Source of the DNA: Coneutiohabitans sp964457925
GTDB lineage: Bacteria; Zhuqueibacterota; Zhuqueibacteria; Zhuqueibacterales; Zhuqueibacteraceae
Length of the DNA stretch: 64,000 nucleotides
NCBI GenBank assembly: GCA_964457925.1
Contig: CAYWGH010000001.1
Location: forward strand, 434,001-498,000
Direction of reading: 5' to 3'
Position numbers and translations under genes: made by a program
In this document: one piece after another, positions 9,412 through 16,461 of the stretch
Numbering within the stretch: the first letter of the stretch is position 1
Layout of the letters: each line of letters starts with the position of its first letter
The notes under the pieces: generated by a model
What the model saw: only the letters and a program-made list of their open reading frames with translations
Database searches by the model: none
Told to the model about the DNA's origin: nothing

Positions 9412-9457
9412 TCTTTGCTTTTAAAGCAGCGAATTCACTCTTTATGGACTAACTTGA

Positions 9458-9562
9458 CGAAGTCAGATTCACGGCTGAGAGGCAGAGTTCGCTGGGAATT
9501 CTAATAAATCTTACTCTGCGATCTCCGCGTTACTGCGGTGATTTTTGGAATGTGACATAGTC
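9458..9562 (+). repeat. MITE-like palindromic element, copy 1 of 2
   Basis: This 105-bp stretch is nearly identical to 21112-21219. Shared internal blocks include CTGAGAGGCAGAGTTCGCTG, AATAAATCTTACTCTGCGAT and CTGCGGTGATTTTT. Ends are imperfect inverted repeats: GAC..GTCAGATTCAC against GTGATTTTT..TGACATAGTC. There is no ORF inside, so any mobility would need a transposase in trans. Confidence 0.75.
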
Positions 9563-9665
9563 GCCCCAGGTCGTTTTTGCCAAACCGGGCGCGCAAGCCA
9601 GTTTTTGAGGTTGAAATCTGAAGCTGTAACAATGCCGCTTCGCAAGCCTCGCCCCCCAATTTGAT

Positions 9666-9722
9666 ATCCCCCAAAACAAAAACTTCTTTTGCGGGATTTC
9701 TATTTTGTGGGCAAATCTTTCA
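9666..9722 (+). repeat. GTGGGATTTC-family hairpin, copy A
   Basis: ATCCCCCAAAA pairs with TTTTGCGGGAT around an A-rich loop and is followed by TTCTATTTTGTGGGCAAA. The same layout recurs at 11575-11635 and 15829-15918. Confidence 0.55.
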
Positions 9723-9838
9723 GATTGTCACAGCCAGACGAAATAATCAACTCTGACAGACAAACCCTCGCAGCATTAAAAATCATTGACGTTCCGGAGC
9801 TTATTGAACCCCGTTGCGCATCACCGAGAGCAAGTCTC

Positions 9839-11164
9839 ATGTCCTACATTTTCCTCTTTGCCACCGGTTTTCTCATTTCCCGTTTGAGCGTGCGTTACCG
9901 TCTGGTTGAGCTATTCTTCGCAGGAATCTTTCAACGGCGCAGCGATTCGTTCAAGCAGTTTTTGCTTTACTTGCTGCTGGCCTCCGGTTTCGTGTCGATG
10001 TTCACGCCGAATTTCATCGCGGCGCTGACTCTGCTGCCGGTGCTCAACACGCTGGCCAAAAGTTTTACGCAGCATCACGAACCGCAAGTCGCGCGCCGCT
10101 TGACCACCATGATGGTCTGCACTGTCATGTACGGCTGCAACATCGGCGGCATGGGCTCGCTTGTTGGCAGCCCGGCCAATGCCCTCATGCTCGGCGCGCT
10201 GGAATTGTTCAAAGTCGAAAATCGTGAAAAAATCAATTTTCTCTCCTGGTTCGGCTGGAGCCTGCCCCTGGTCCTCATCATGGCGGGCATTGCCTGGCTT
10301 CTCGTGGTTTATGTTTTCGTGCCGAAACGGCAACGTGAGGAGGGCATCGATATTCCCGAGTTTCACACCGTCCGGGAACAGCCTGAGCGTGTGCGGCTGG
10401 CGTGGCGCGCCATTGGGCTTTGGTTCGGATTTTGGGCCTTGCATTCAATTTTGCAGATTGCCGCGCCCGTCGGCGGTTGGAGCATCACCCTCTTCAATTT
10501 TGAAATCGGCTGGAATCTGTGGGACAAGCTCGCCGCGCTGTTCGGCGTTTGCTATGCAGCTTTGCTCTTTGCGCCAGTTTTTCGCGCGCCCGGCCGGCAG
10601 CGGCAACCGTTGTTGCGCTTTGCGGATTGCTTTAATGAATTGCCCGTGCGCGCTTTTGTGTTCGTGGCGATCATCCTCGCCATCAGCGGGTTGCTGATTT
10701 ACCTCGACGTGCCGGAATGGCTGGGCAGCCATCTTGTGCAGCTCATTCCACAAGGCCTGCCGCCGTTTGCGTTATACTTTTTTCTCTGTTTTATTACGAC
10801 CATGACCACGGAGGCGATTAGCAACACCGCCGTCGCCGTTGTTCTGTTTCCGCTCGTGCATGGTTTGGCGTTGAGCCTGGATTTGAATCCGTTGGTCGCG
10901 ATGATGGCGATCGGACTGGCCTCCACCAACGCTTTCATGCTGCCGCTCGGCACACCGGTGAATGCGCTGCTCTTCGGCGGCGTCAAAAACGTTTCGCTCG
11001 CCACTATGGCAACCTCCGGCTTTCTGTTGAATGTGATCAGCGCGCTGTGGATGGCCGGCTTTCTGGAGTATGTGATTCCGTGGTACTACGGCTTGCAGGA
11101 TAGCTTTTCAACGATTATGTTTGCGGGAGTGGAGGCGCTTTTAAAGATGGGCGGCGTGTTTTAA
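9839..11164 (+). CDS. SLC13/DASS-like permease, copy 2
   Basis: A 441-residue carrier clearly paralogous to the gene at 2283-3539: both begin MSYIFLFATGFL, share NFIAALTLLP, MYGCNIGGMGS, VGSPANAL, NFLSWFGWSLPLV, GLASTNAFMLP and end near YVIPWYYGL. The paired SNT/TPxN-like hairpins of the SLC13 fold are seen as VGSPANALMLGA and GTPVNALLFGGV. I take ATG 9839 as start because homology begins there; the 50 upstream open codons include a repeat. This copy has about 25 extra C-terminal residues (DSFSTIMFAGVEALLKMGG). Substrate is unknown; the two copies could serve different anions. Confidence 0.8.
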   Translation: MSYIFLFATGFLISRLSVRYRLVELFFAGIFQRRSDSFKQFLLYLLLASGFVSMFTPNFIAALTLLPVLNTLAKSFTQHHEPQVARRLTTMMVCTVMYGCNIGGMGSLVGSPANALMLGALELFKVENREKINFLSWFGWSLPLVLIMAGIAWLLVVYVFVPKRQREEGIDIPEFHTVREQPERVRLAWRAIGLWFGFWALHSILQIAAPVGGWSITLFNFEIGWNLWDKLAALFGVCYAALLFAPVFRAPGRQRQPLLRFADCFNELPVRAFVFVAIILAISGLLIYLDVPEWLGSHLVQLIPQGLPPFALYFFLCFITTMTTEAISNTAVAVVLFPLVHGLALSLDLNPLVAMMAIGLASTNAFMLPLGTPVNALLFGGVKNVSLATMATSGFLLNVISALWMAGFLEYVIPWYYGLQDSFSTIMFAGVEALLKMGGVF

Positions 11165-11187
11165 AATGAAAACTTGGCATGAATCTG

Positions 11188-11283
11188 ATCGCCGCCCGGA
11201 CGCTTTTCTTTCTCATTAGTTTTTAGGCAAGAATTTAAAAACTTAATTTATCGCCTGAAAAATTGCAGCGCCCGGGCGGTGAT
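11188..11283 (+). repeat. Hairpin element with CCGCCCGGACGC arms, copy 2
   Basis: ATCGCCGCCCGGACGC (11188-11203) pairs with GCGCCCGGGCGGTGAT (11268-11283) with two G-U type differences; an inner stem TTTTTAGGC / GCCTGAAAA extends it. It follows the second SLC13-like gene by 24 bases and is trailed by TTTTTGAC, so it may serve as that gene's terminator. Confidence 0.65.
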
Positions 11284-11364
11284 TTTTGACGAACGCAACA
11301 TTGCCAGAAATTCAAGATAAAGAACGCCTGCCGAAATGATTATCGAGTATTTTCAGGGGTAAAC

Positions 11365-11592
11365 ATGGCGAATGTTAAAATTGAGAAGACTTGTTTTGTG
11401 ATCATGCCGTTTAGCGATGACATGGCCGAAGTGTATTGGGAAGCCATTCAGCCGGCTTGTGATCAGGCAGGGTTCAGCGCCCGGCGTGTGGACCAGCTTG
11501 AAGGTGTATGCAATATCAACCCAAAAATTATCGAATATATTTTTTCGAGCAATGCAATCATTACCAAAAATGTGGAAATCCCGCAGAGGTAA
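11365..11592 (+). pseudogene. Truncated TIR-like (CFVIMPF) protein
   Basis: The 75-residue frame starts with KIEKTCFVIMPFSDDMAEVY, the hallmark of a TIR-like / nucleoside 2-deoxyribosyltransferase-like domain, then IQPACDQAGFSARRVDQLEG, which is collinear with that family. The family would next read roughly IIADLTGxNPNVFYELG; instead the frame gives AIITKNVEIPQR and stops. The last codons coincide with the hairpin element at 11575-11615 (arms GAAATCCCGCA / TGTGGGATTTC). The gene thus keeps only about the first half of the domain. Such proteins are often NAD-cleaving or nucleotide-binding defence effectors, so this looks like a defence relic. A functional short product is unlikely. Confidence 0.7.
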
Positions 11593-11635
11593 AAAAGCTT
11601 TTTTTGTGGGATTTCAATTTTGTGGGCAAAAAAAA
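11575..11635 (+). repeat. GTGGGATTTC-family hairpin, copy B
   Basis: GAAATCCCGCA (11575-11585) pairs with TGTGGGATTTC (11605-11615), loop A/T-rich with an AAAAAAGCTTTTTT core; AATTTTGTGGGCAAAA follows. It marks the point where the TIR-like frame loses its family sequence. Confidence 0.6.
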
Positions 11636-12067
11636 TTTAGAATTTTATTCCGTGTTTGAAAAACTAATCGCTTAATGCAAGCGAGAATCGAACTCAGGTC
11701 TTGCGATCTTTTCGCAAGCTTGAACAGCCGTATCAGCTCCATCTTGGTTGTTTTCTGAAAATCTCTTGTGAAAATTCAGCCTGGCCTCAAACTTCACAAG
11801 GTTCTTCCAGAATGACATTTAATTGTGGTGACGTGGATTTAACGTGTGCGAAGCTGGCGGGCATAGGCAGCGCTGTCATCAATATCCTCGCGATCCCGAG
11901 CAATCAGCCAGGTGTGTTAATCTGCCTCCAGCTTATCAGCCCCATCTTGCTTTTCGTGAATCGACACATTATATTCCGACGCATCAAAATAAGAACAGAT
12001 CGGCTGCTGACCAGCCGGTCCGCGCTGTTCAAGGCCTCAAAAGCGATTTGAGTAAAGGATTATGCTT
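11636..12067 (+). other. Non-coding or decayed DNA before the toxin-antitoxin pair
   Basis: No frame here resembles a known family. The plus-strand frame 11701-12051 has no ribosome site and an unlikely composition. The stretch TCGCAAGC..TTGAAC region on the minus strand resembles fragments of a lost gene but cannot be named. Confidence 0.4.
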
Positions 12068-12352
12068 ATGACTACAGCGAGCGCGGTATTGAAGGAACTG
12101 GGTATTTCACAAAAAAACGCCGTGCGTGAAACGGCGTTATTCAACGCTTCGCAAAAGGCCGCCGAATTCGCGCAAGAGTGTGAAGCCTTTGCAAGCAAAT
12201 ACGGACTATCCTTTGCGGAGTTCGAGAAGAAAATTCATTCCCAGTCTGAGGAAGACTTCGCTGAACATGACGACTACCTGGCGTGGAAGTTTGCCCAAGA
12301 GGGGGCGGGCTATTGGCGCGACAAAATTCAAAAATTGCAGCTTGAATCGTGA
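12068..12352 (+). CDS. Antitoxin partner of TumE-like toxin (TumA-like by position)
   Basis: A 94-residue, acidic, mainly helical protein (MTTASAVLKELG .. KKIHSQSEEDFAEHDDYLAW). ATG 12068 is preferred over ATG 12062 because AAAGGA lies 8 bases upstream of it, too near for 12062. Its stop overlaps the GTG of the next gene (GTGA), the tight coupling typical of toxin-antitoxin pairs. The internal region AAEFAQECEAFASKYGLSFAEFEKK suggests a helical bundle. I do not recognise its family; the antitoxin role comes from the neighbour, whose TumE/DUF6516 features are clear. Confidence 0.6.
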   Translation: MTTASAVLKELGISQKNAVRETALFNASQKAAEFAQECEAFASKYGLSFAEFEKKIHSQSEEDFAEHDDYLAWKFAQEGAGYWRDKIQKLQLES

Positions 12353-12699
12353 TTGGGATTATCGAAGCGCATTCGCAGATTGTCACCTCTTATGAAATCA
12401 AACGATTTCGGCAATATGGAGGCGCCTACGAATTCGCCGCCCAAATCGATTTTGATGATGATTCAATATCGCATGTACGTGATTATGTTTTTCTAAATGG
12501 GGAGCGCAAGTACTCATTTCATTGGCTTGATCAGCAGTTACAGCTTATCCGGCGTTGGGACAACTCTCCGCATCATCCCTATCTCTCGATGTTTCCCTTT
12601 CATGTACACACGCCCGGCGGCGTTGAAGAATCGTTGCCAATGACATTGCAGAAAGTACTCGCATACATCCGTCAGCAGTTTGATAAGGCAAGCGCATAA
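12349..12699 (+). CDS. TumE family (DUF6516) toxin
   Basis: A 116-residue protein with the order of features of TumE-type toxins: a hydrophobic/charged strand region (YEFAAQIDFDDDSISHVRDYV), a tyrosine-rich core (GERKYSFHWLDQQLQLIRRW) and the signature DNSPHHPYLSMFPFHVHTPG. It ends with TLQKVLAYIRQQFDKA. Translation starts at GTG 12349 inside the stop of the upstream gene. TumE proteins are toxic partners of a two-gene system; the biochemical activity is not shown here. The pair lies next to a truncated TIR-like gene and repeats, an accessory patch between otherwise metabolic genes. Confidence 0.7.
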   Translation: MIGIIEAHSQIVTSYEIKRFRQYGGAYEFAAQIDFDDDSISHVRDYVFLNGERKYSFHWLDQQLQLIRRWDNSPHHPYLSMFPFHVHTPGGVEESLPMTLQKVLAYIRQQFDKASA

Positions 12700-12713
12700 A
12701 CCAGTTTTCCCCT

Positions 12714-14069
12714 ATGGCTTCCGCAAGAATTCTCATCGTCGACGACGAACCCAACATCCGCCGGTCGGTGGAAATGATTCTGCAAAGCGCCGGCTATGAA
12801 GTCGCGCAAGCCGCTTCTGCGGCTGAGGCGGCGCAACGGTTGAGTGAGCAGAAATTCGATCTGCTGCTGCTCGATATCGTCATGCCGGAAATGGACGGTT
12901 TGCAGTTTCTGCCCTCGCTCAAGAGTTTGCCGCACCGGCCGATCGTGATCATGGTTTCCGGCAATGCCACCATTCAAAACGCGGTGGCGGCCACGCGCGA
13001 GGGCGCCTATGATTTTATCGAGAAGCCGATCTCCAAAGAAAAACTGTTGCTGGCGGTGAAGAATGCGCTGGCGCAAAAGCAACTTGCGGAGGAAAACTCA
13101 CGGTTGCGCCGCGAGATTTCCGGCAAATTCGAGATGATCGGCGACAGCCCGGCGCTGCAAAACATTCGCGCACAAATCAACCGGGTGGCGCCCACCAACA
13201 CGCGCGTGTTGATTTTGGGTGAAAGCGGAACCGGTAAAGAACTGGCGGCGCGCGCCATTCACGAATCAAGCGAGCGCGCCAACGGGCCGTTCATCAAAGT
13301 CAATTGCGCGGCCATTCCGGAAGATTTGATTGAAAGCGAGTTGTTCGGCCATGAAAAGGGCGCGTTCACCGGCGCCACCGCCAGCCGCGAGGGCAAGTTT
13401 CAGCTTGCCGATCGCGGCACGTTGTTTATGGACGAAGTCGGCGACATGAGCCTGAAAGTGCAGGCCAAAGTTTTGCGCGTGTTGCAGGAGGGCGAGTTTG
13501 AGCGCGTGGGCGGAACCAAAACGCAGCGCGTGGAGGTGCGCGTGCTGGCCGCCACCAACAAGAATCTCGAAGAAGAAGTCCGGCGCGGAAATTTTCGGGA
13601 AGATTTGTGGTATCGCCTGAACGTTGTGCCGCTTGTGATGCCGCCGTTGCGCGAACGCCGCGCCGACATTCCTGTGCTCATCGAGCATTTTACGGCGGTG
13701 TATTGCGCCGAAAACGGGTTCAAGCGCAAACATTTCACGCCGGAAGCGCTGGAGAAACTCATGCACTATCACTGGCCGGGCAACATTCGCGAGCTGAGAA
13801 ACACTGTCGAACGCCTTGTCATTATGACGCCGGCGGAAAACATTACGCCAGCGGATCTGCCCTTGTCGCTGCAAACTGCGCATGCCGCAGCCGGGCCGCG
13901 CTTTCCGATGGGCGCCTCATTGGAAGAAGTACGCAAGCAAGTCGAGCGCGACTACATTACGGCGTGCCTGCAATCTGCCGGCGGCAACATGTCGCGCGCG
14001 GCGCAAATGCTTGGTCTGGAGCGCAGCCATCTCTACAAAAAAATGAAAGCGCTCGGGCTGGATTCGTGA
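12714..14069 (+). CDS. Sigma-54-dependent response regulator (NtrC/AtoC type)
   Basis: A 451-residue three-domain regulator. Residues 1-125 form a receiver with acidic pocket VDDEPN and phospho-acceptor Asp54 in LLLLDIVMPEMDG. Residues ~140-370 are an AAA+ domain with Walker A GESGTGKE, the sigma-54 contact loop ELFGHEKGAFTGA and Walker B LFMDEVGDMS. The C-terminus (residues ~405-450) is a Fis-type helix-turn-helix (GGNMSRAAQMLGLERSHLYKK). It would activate promoters read by RpoN polymerase after phosphorylation by an unlinked sensor kinase. No kinase gene is adjacent. It starts 14 bases after the toxin gene without a clear ribosome site. Confidence 0.93.
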   Translation: MASARILIVDDEPNIRRSVEMILQSAGYEVAQAASAAEAAQRLSEQKFDLLLLDIVMPEMDGLQFLPSLKSLPHRPIVIMVSGNATIQNAVAATREGAYDFIEKPISKEKLLLAVKNALAQKQLAEENSRLRREISGKFEMIGDSPALQNIRAQINRVAPTNTRVLILGESGTGKELAARAIHESSERANGPFIKVNCAAIPEDLIESELFGHEKGAFTGATASREGKFQLADRGTLFMDEVGDMSLKVQAKVLRVLQEGEFERVGGTKTQRVEVRVLAATNKNLEEEVRRGNFREDLWYRLNVVPLVMPPLRERRADIPVLIEHFTAVYCAENGFKRKHFTPEALEKLMHYHWPGNIRELRNTVERLVIMTPAENITPADLPLSLQTAHAAAGPRFPMGASLEEVRKQVERDYITACLQSAGGNMSRAAQMLGLERSHLYKKMKALGLDS

Positions 14070-14285
14070 CCATCTTACAATTTTGTCAACGCTACGATTA
14101 TTGCCAATCTCGTAATTTTTGCCTCAAATAAAGTCTTGCTTTTCTGCAGCGCCGGTGTATATTTGATTGCGTTGTGTTGGTGCAGGGGAAACGCCGTACG
14201 ATCACCTCTTCTTTCGATCACCTCCCGTTTAGATTATTGCTATTGCCGCCCTCAGACGTGAAATGAGATTTCCGTTTGTTCGATT

Positions 14286-15521
14286 ATGGCCACCCCTTAT
14301 CAAGCAACCATTCGGCGCGGGAAGAAACGCAAATACCGTGCTAGGCAAACGCGCCGCCAAAAGCAACGGCGTTTGCGCGCCGCGGCAGCGTTTAAGCCGT
14401 TCGAAGAAGAGCCTCGCGCCGCGCAACTTCGGCAGCGTCCGCAGCCTGCCAATTTTCCGGCGTTGCCGGCTCAGCGGCATAATTTTCACGTCATTCGTTG
14501 GGCCTTGCTGTGGTTGCTGCTTCTGATCTCTTCGCTGCACGAATTGCCGGTTCAGCCAAAAATCAAACCAACACCGGAAATCCCGGCGCGCGCAGAATCT
14601 CAAGCCATTGCCCGAACAGAAGGCCCCAGCGTGTCAATCTTGGATGCAGCTTCAAGAACAGCCACGTTACAGCCTCGCTTGGAAGTCATTATTCCGCCCA
14701 AACTTTCCCAGCCGAGAAAAGCAGCCCCGCTGGTCTCGCGCGCGCCAGAGTTGGCGTTTTCGCCGCCGATGAACCGCATCGATGAAACAATGTTGCCGTC
14801 TCATGAAATGTTGGAAACCCCTGCGCACATTCGCTGGGAACGGATGGCGTTGGTGCAGGCCGCAACGCTGGGAATGGGAGGATATGGTTTTGTGAAGTAC
14901 AACGGCCTGTTCGGCAAAGTTGGACAGCCGTTCAAAATTGGAAACGATCTGACGAAAGACCACACGCTGCTGTTCGACGAGGTGATGCACTTTCAAGGCA
15001 GCTATCGCATCACGCAGGCGGTTGCCGGGGTTTATCAATGGGCGGGCGTGCCGAAATCTGTTGCCGATTGGATCGGCGCTGGCACCTCTGCCTTCATTAT
15101 GACGGCGCTCGAATATGTTGACGGCCGTCGGGTGAAGGACGAGGCGAGTTATTCGGATCTTGTCGCCAATTTTGCCGGCATCGGCTTCGCATTGGCGAAA
15201 ACGCGTGTGTCTTTTTTGCAAGATTTTGATTTGCGCTTCAGCTATCTCACCCCGGCTGATCCTTTCCGGCATGATACCGTCAAGCGCTACGAGCGCATGA
15301 CGCATTGGCTGACATATGATCTCAACCGCAAGTTAGGTATTCCGCTGCATCTTGGTTTTGGCTATGGTGTGCGCCATCCCTTTCAACCGAAAGTCAAACC
15401 GCAATACTTTGTCGGTATCGGCCTTTCACCCCTTGTAATTTTGTCCCACCTTTCACCGCCCGCTGCCAAAACGCTGGAGTTCTTACGATTTTATCACTTC
15501 GGCAATCGCATGCAAATTTGA
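14286..15521 (+). CDS. DUF2279-type membrane-associated protein
   Basis: A 411-residue protein with a very basic N-terminus (RRGKKRKYRARQTRRQKQRR), one helix at about residues 70-85 (IRWALLWLLLLISSL), a Pro/Ala-rich linker, and a C-terminal domain of ~230 residues. That domain reads LFDEVMHFQGSYRITQAVAG, DWIGAGTSAFIMTALEYVDG and SDLVANFAGIGFA, matching DUF2279 (putative periplasmic or outer-envelope YfiM-like domain, with a DE..H pattern). The biochemical role is unknown. The basic leader before the helix predicts a cytoplasmic N-terminus with the domain outside. Single gene, not overlapping neighbours. Confidence 0.7.
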   Translation: MATPYQATIRRGKKRKYRARQTRRQKQRRLRAAAAFKPFEEEPRAAQLRQRPQPANFPALPAQRHNFHVIRWALLWLLLLISSLHELPVQPKIKPTPEIPARAESQAIARTEGPSVSILDAASRTATLQPRLEVIIPPKLSQPRKAAPLVSRAPELAFSPPMNRIDETMLPSHEMLETPAHIRWERMALVQAATLGMGGYGFVKYNGLFGKVGQPFKIGNDLTKDHTLLFDEVMHFQGSYRITQAVAGVYQWAGVPKSVADWIGAGTSAFIMTALEYVDGRRVKDEASYSDLVANFAGIGFALAKTRVSFLQDFDLRFSYLTPADPFRHDTVKRYERMTHWLTYDLNRKLGIPLHLGFGYGVRHPFQPKVKPQYFVGIGLSPLVILSHLSPPAAKTLEFLRFYHFGNRMQI

Positions 15522-15987
15522 AATTGCGCCGGAGATGCGAGTTCGGGCTTACAACTGGCAACTTCGTGTTGGCAGAATTGTCGGGCATTTCGGCGTGTGC
15601 TTTTCCCGCCTTTGATTAAAATTCTCCTGAAAAAAATCGTCTGCCTTTATCGGGAGGGGAAGCACGGCTGGTGTGAGAAACTCCTTGCATTTTGAGATCA
15701 GCATGATATTTTCATCGCGGGACTGCGATAGCTGAGGTTCAGCGATGATTGGCAGAACATTCTTCCTTTCAAAATCATAACCCTGACGGGCCGCATTCTT
15801 GAGAACCTCGCCCACAAAACTGGAACTGCCACAGAAAAAGTCTTTTCAGTGGGATTTCGTTTCGGTGGGCGAAAAACTTTCTGAATTCTGTTCTGACTTT
15901 GAACGCCTTATGGCCTACGTCGTCTGCAGTAGGCTTTTGGGGGTGCGGTTCATGTTGCGCCGAAAATAACCAAGCTTGGAGGCAGAT
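15522..15987 (+). other. Intergenic region with GTGGGATTTC-family repeat
   Basis: No gene supported. The right half carries copy C of the hairpin family (15829-15918), and the final bases are the ribosome site of the molybdenum hydroxylase small subunit. Confidence 0.5.
15829..15918 (+). repeat. GTGGGATTTC-family element, copy C
   Basis: CCAC..AAAAAG / CTTTT..GTGG hairpin followed by GGGATTTCGTTTCGGTGGGC and a tail AAACTTTCTGAATTCTG, ACTTTGAACGCCTTATGGCC. The tail matches 9190-9239 closely, showing that the hairpin and the tail belong to one ~90-bp element. Confidence 0.6.
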
Positions 15988-16461
15988 ATGGAACAAACAA
16001 TTCAGTTCAAGTTGAACGGCAAGCCCACACGGTTGCAGGTTGACGGCAATCGATCCCTCTTGTGGGTGCTGCGCACGGACTTTGGCCTGACCGGCACAAA
16101 GTATGGTTGCGGCGAGGGCCTGTGCGGCGCTTGCACGGTTTTGTTGGACAAAGAAGCAATCCGTTCATGTCAATTGAGAATGCAAGACGTGGCCGGAAAA
16201 GAAGTCATGACGATCGAGGGACTGCCACAAAACGGCAAACTGCATCCACTGCAGCATGCGTTCATGGAACACGACGCGCTGCAATGCGGGTTTTGCACGC
16301 CGGGAATGATTCTCAATGCTTATGGGCTGTTATTGAAAAAGCCGCAGCCCAGCGCCGCAGAAATCATTGCCGGGATGGATGACAATCTATGCCGGTGCGG
16401 CGCGCATCAGCGCATCGTGCAAGCCATTCAAAGCGCCGCGAAAGGAGGGATGACCAAATGA
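15988..16461 (+). CDS. [2Fe-2S] small subunit of xanthine-oxidase-family hydroxylase
   Basis: A 157-residue protein with two iron-sulfur domains. The plant-ferredoxin-like half carries GCGEGLCGACTVLL and a fourth Cys at IRSCQL; the second half carries CGFCTPGM and CRCGAHQ. This is the standard small subunit of the molybdenum hydroxylases (isoquinoline oxidoreductase, aldehyde and CO dehydrogenases). I choose ATG 15988 with ribosome site TTGGAGG over the open TTG 12 bases upstream. It overlaps the large-subunit start by ATGA, so the two are coupled. It passes electrons from the Mo site to an external acceptor; no FAD subunit is encoded nearby. Confidence 0.95.
   Translation: MEQTIQFKLNGKPTRLQVDGNRSLLWVLRTDFGLTGTKYGCGEGLCGACTVLLDKEAIRSCQLRMQDVAGKEVMTIEGLPQNGKLHPLQHAFMEHDALQCGFCTPGMILNAYGLLLKKPQPSAAEIIAGMDDNLCRCGAHQRIVQAIQSAAKGGMTK

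Larger units (their letters stand above)
8770..9838 (+). other. Repeat-rich intergenic region
   Basis: About 1.07 kb without a convincing gene. It holds, in order: a GTAGCCCC hairpin (8802-8883), a degenerate match (8945-8983) to the palindrome at 38152, the D fragment of the GTGGGATTTC family (9190-9239), a long hairpin (9334-9411), one copy of a 105-bp palindromic element (9458-9562) and a GTGGGATTTC hairpin (9666-9722). The frame of the next gene is open upstream to 9689, but that part lies in repeat DNA and is probably not translated. Confidence 0.6.

Noticed and set aside
11675..11730. tRNA-like T-arm fragment on the minus strand (TGAGTTCGATTCTC)
   Set aside because: It matches the T arm of tRNA-Sec over 14 bases and a small stem precedes it, but no acceptor, CCA or anticodon arm could be built; treated as coincidence or relic.
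11701..12051. 116-codon plus-strand open frame
   Set aside because: No ribosome site, unlikely composition, and it crosses decayed DNA between repeats.
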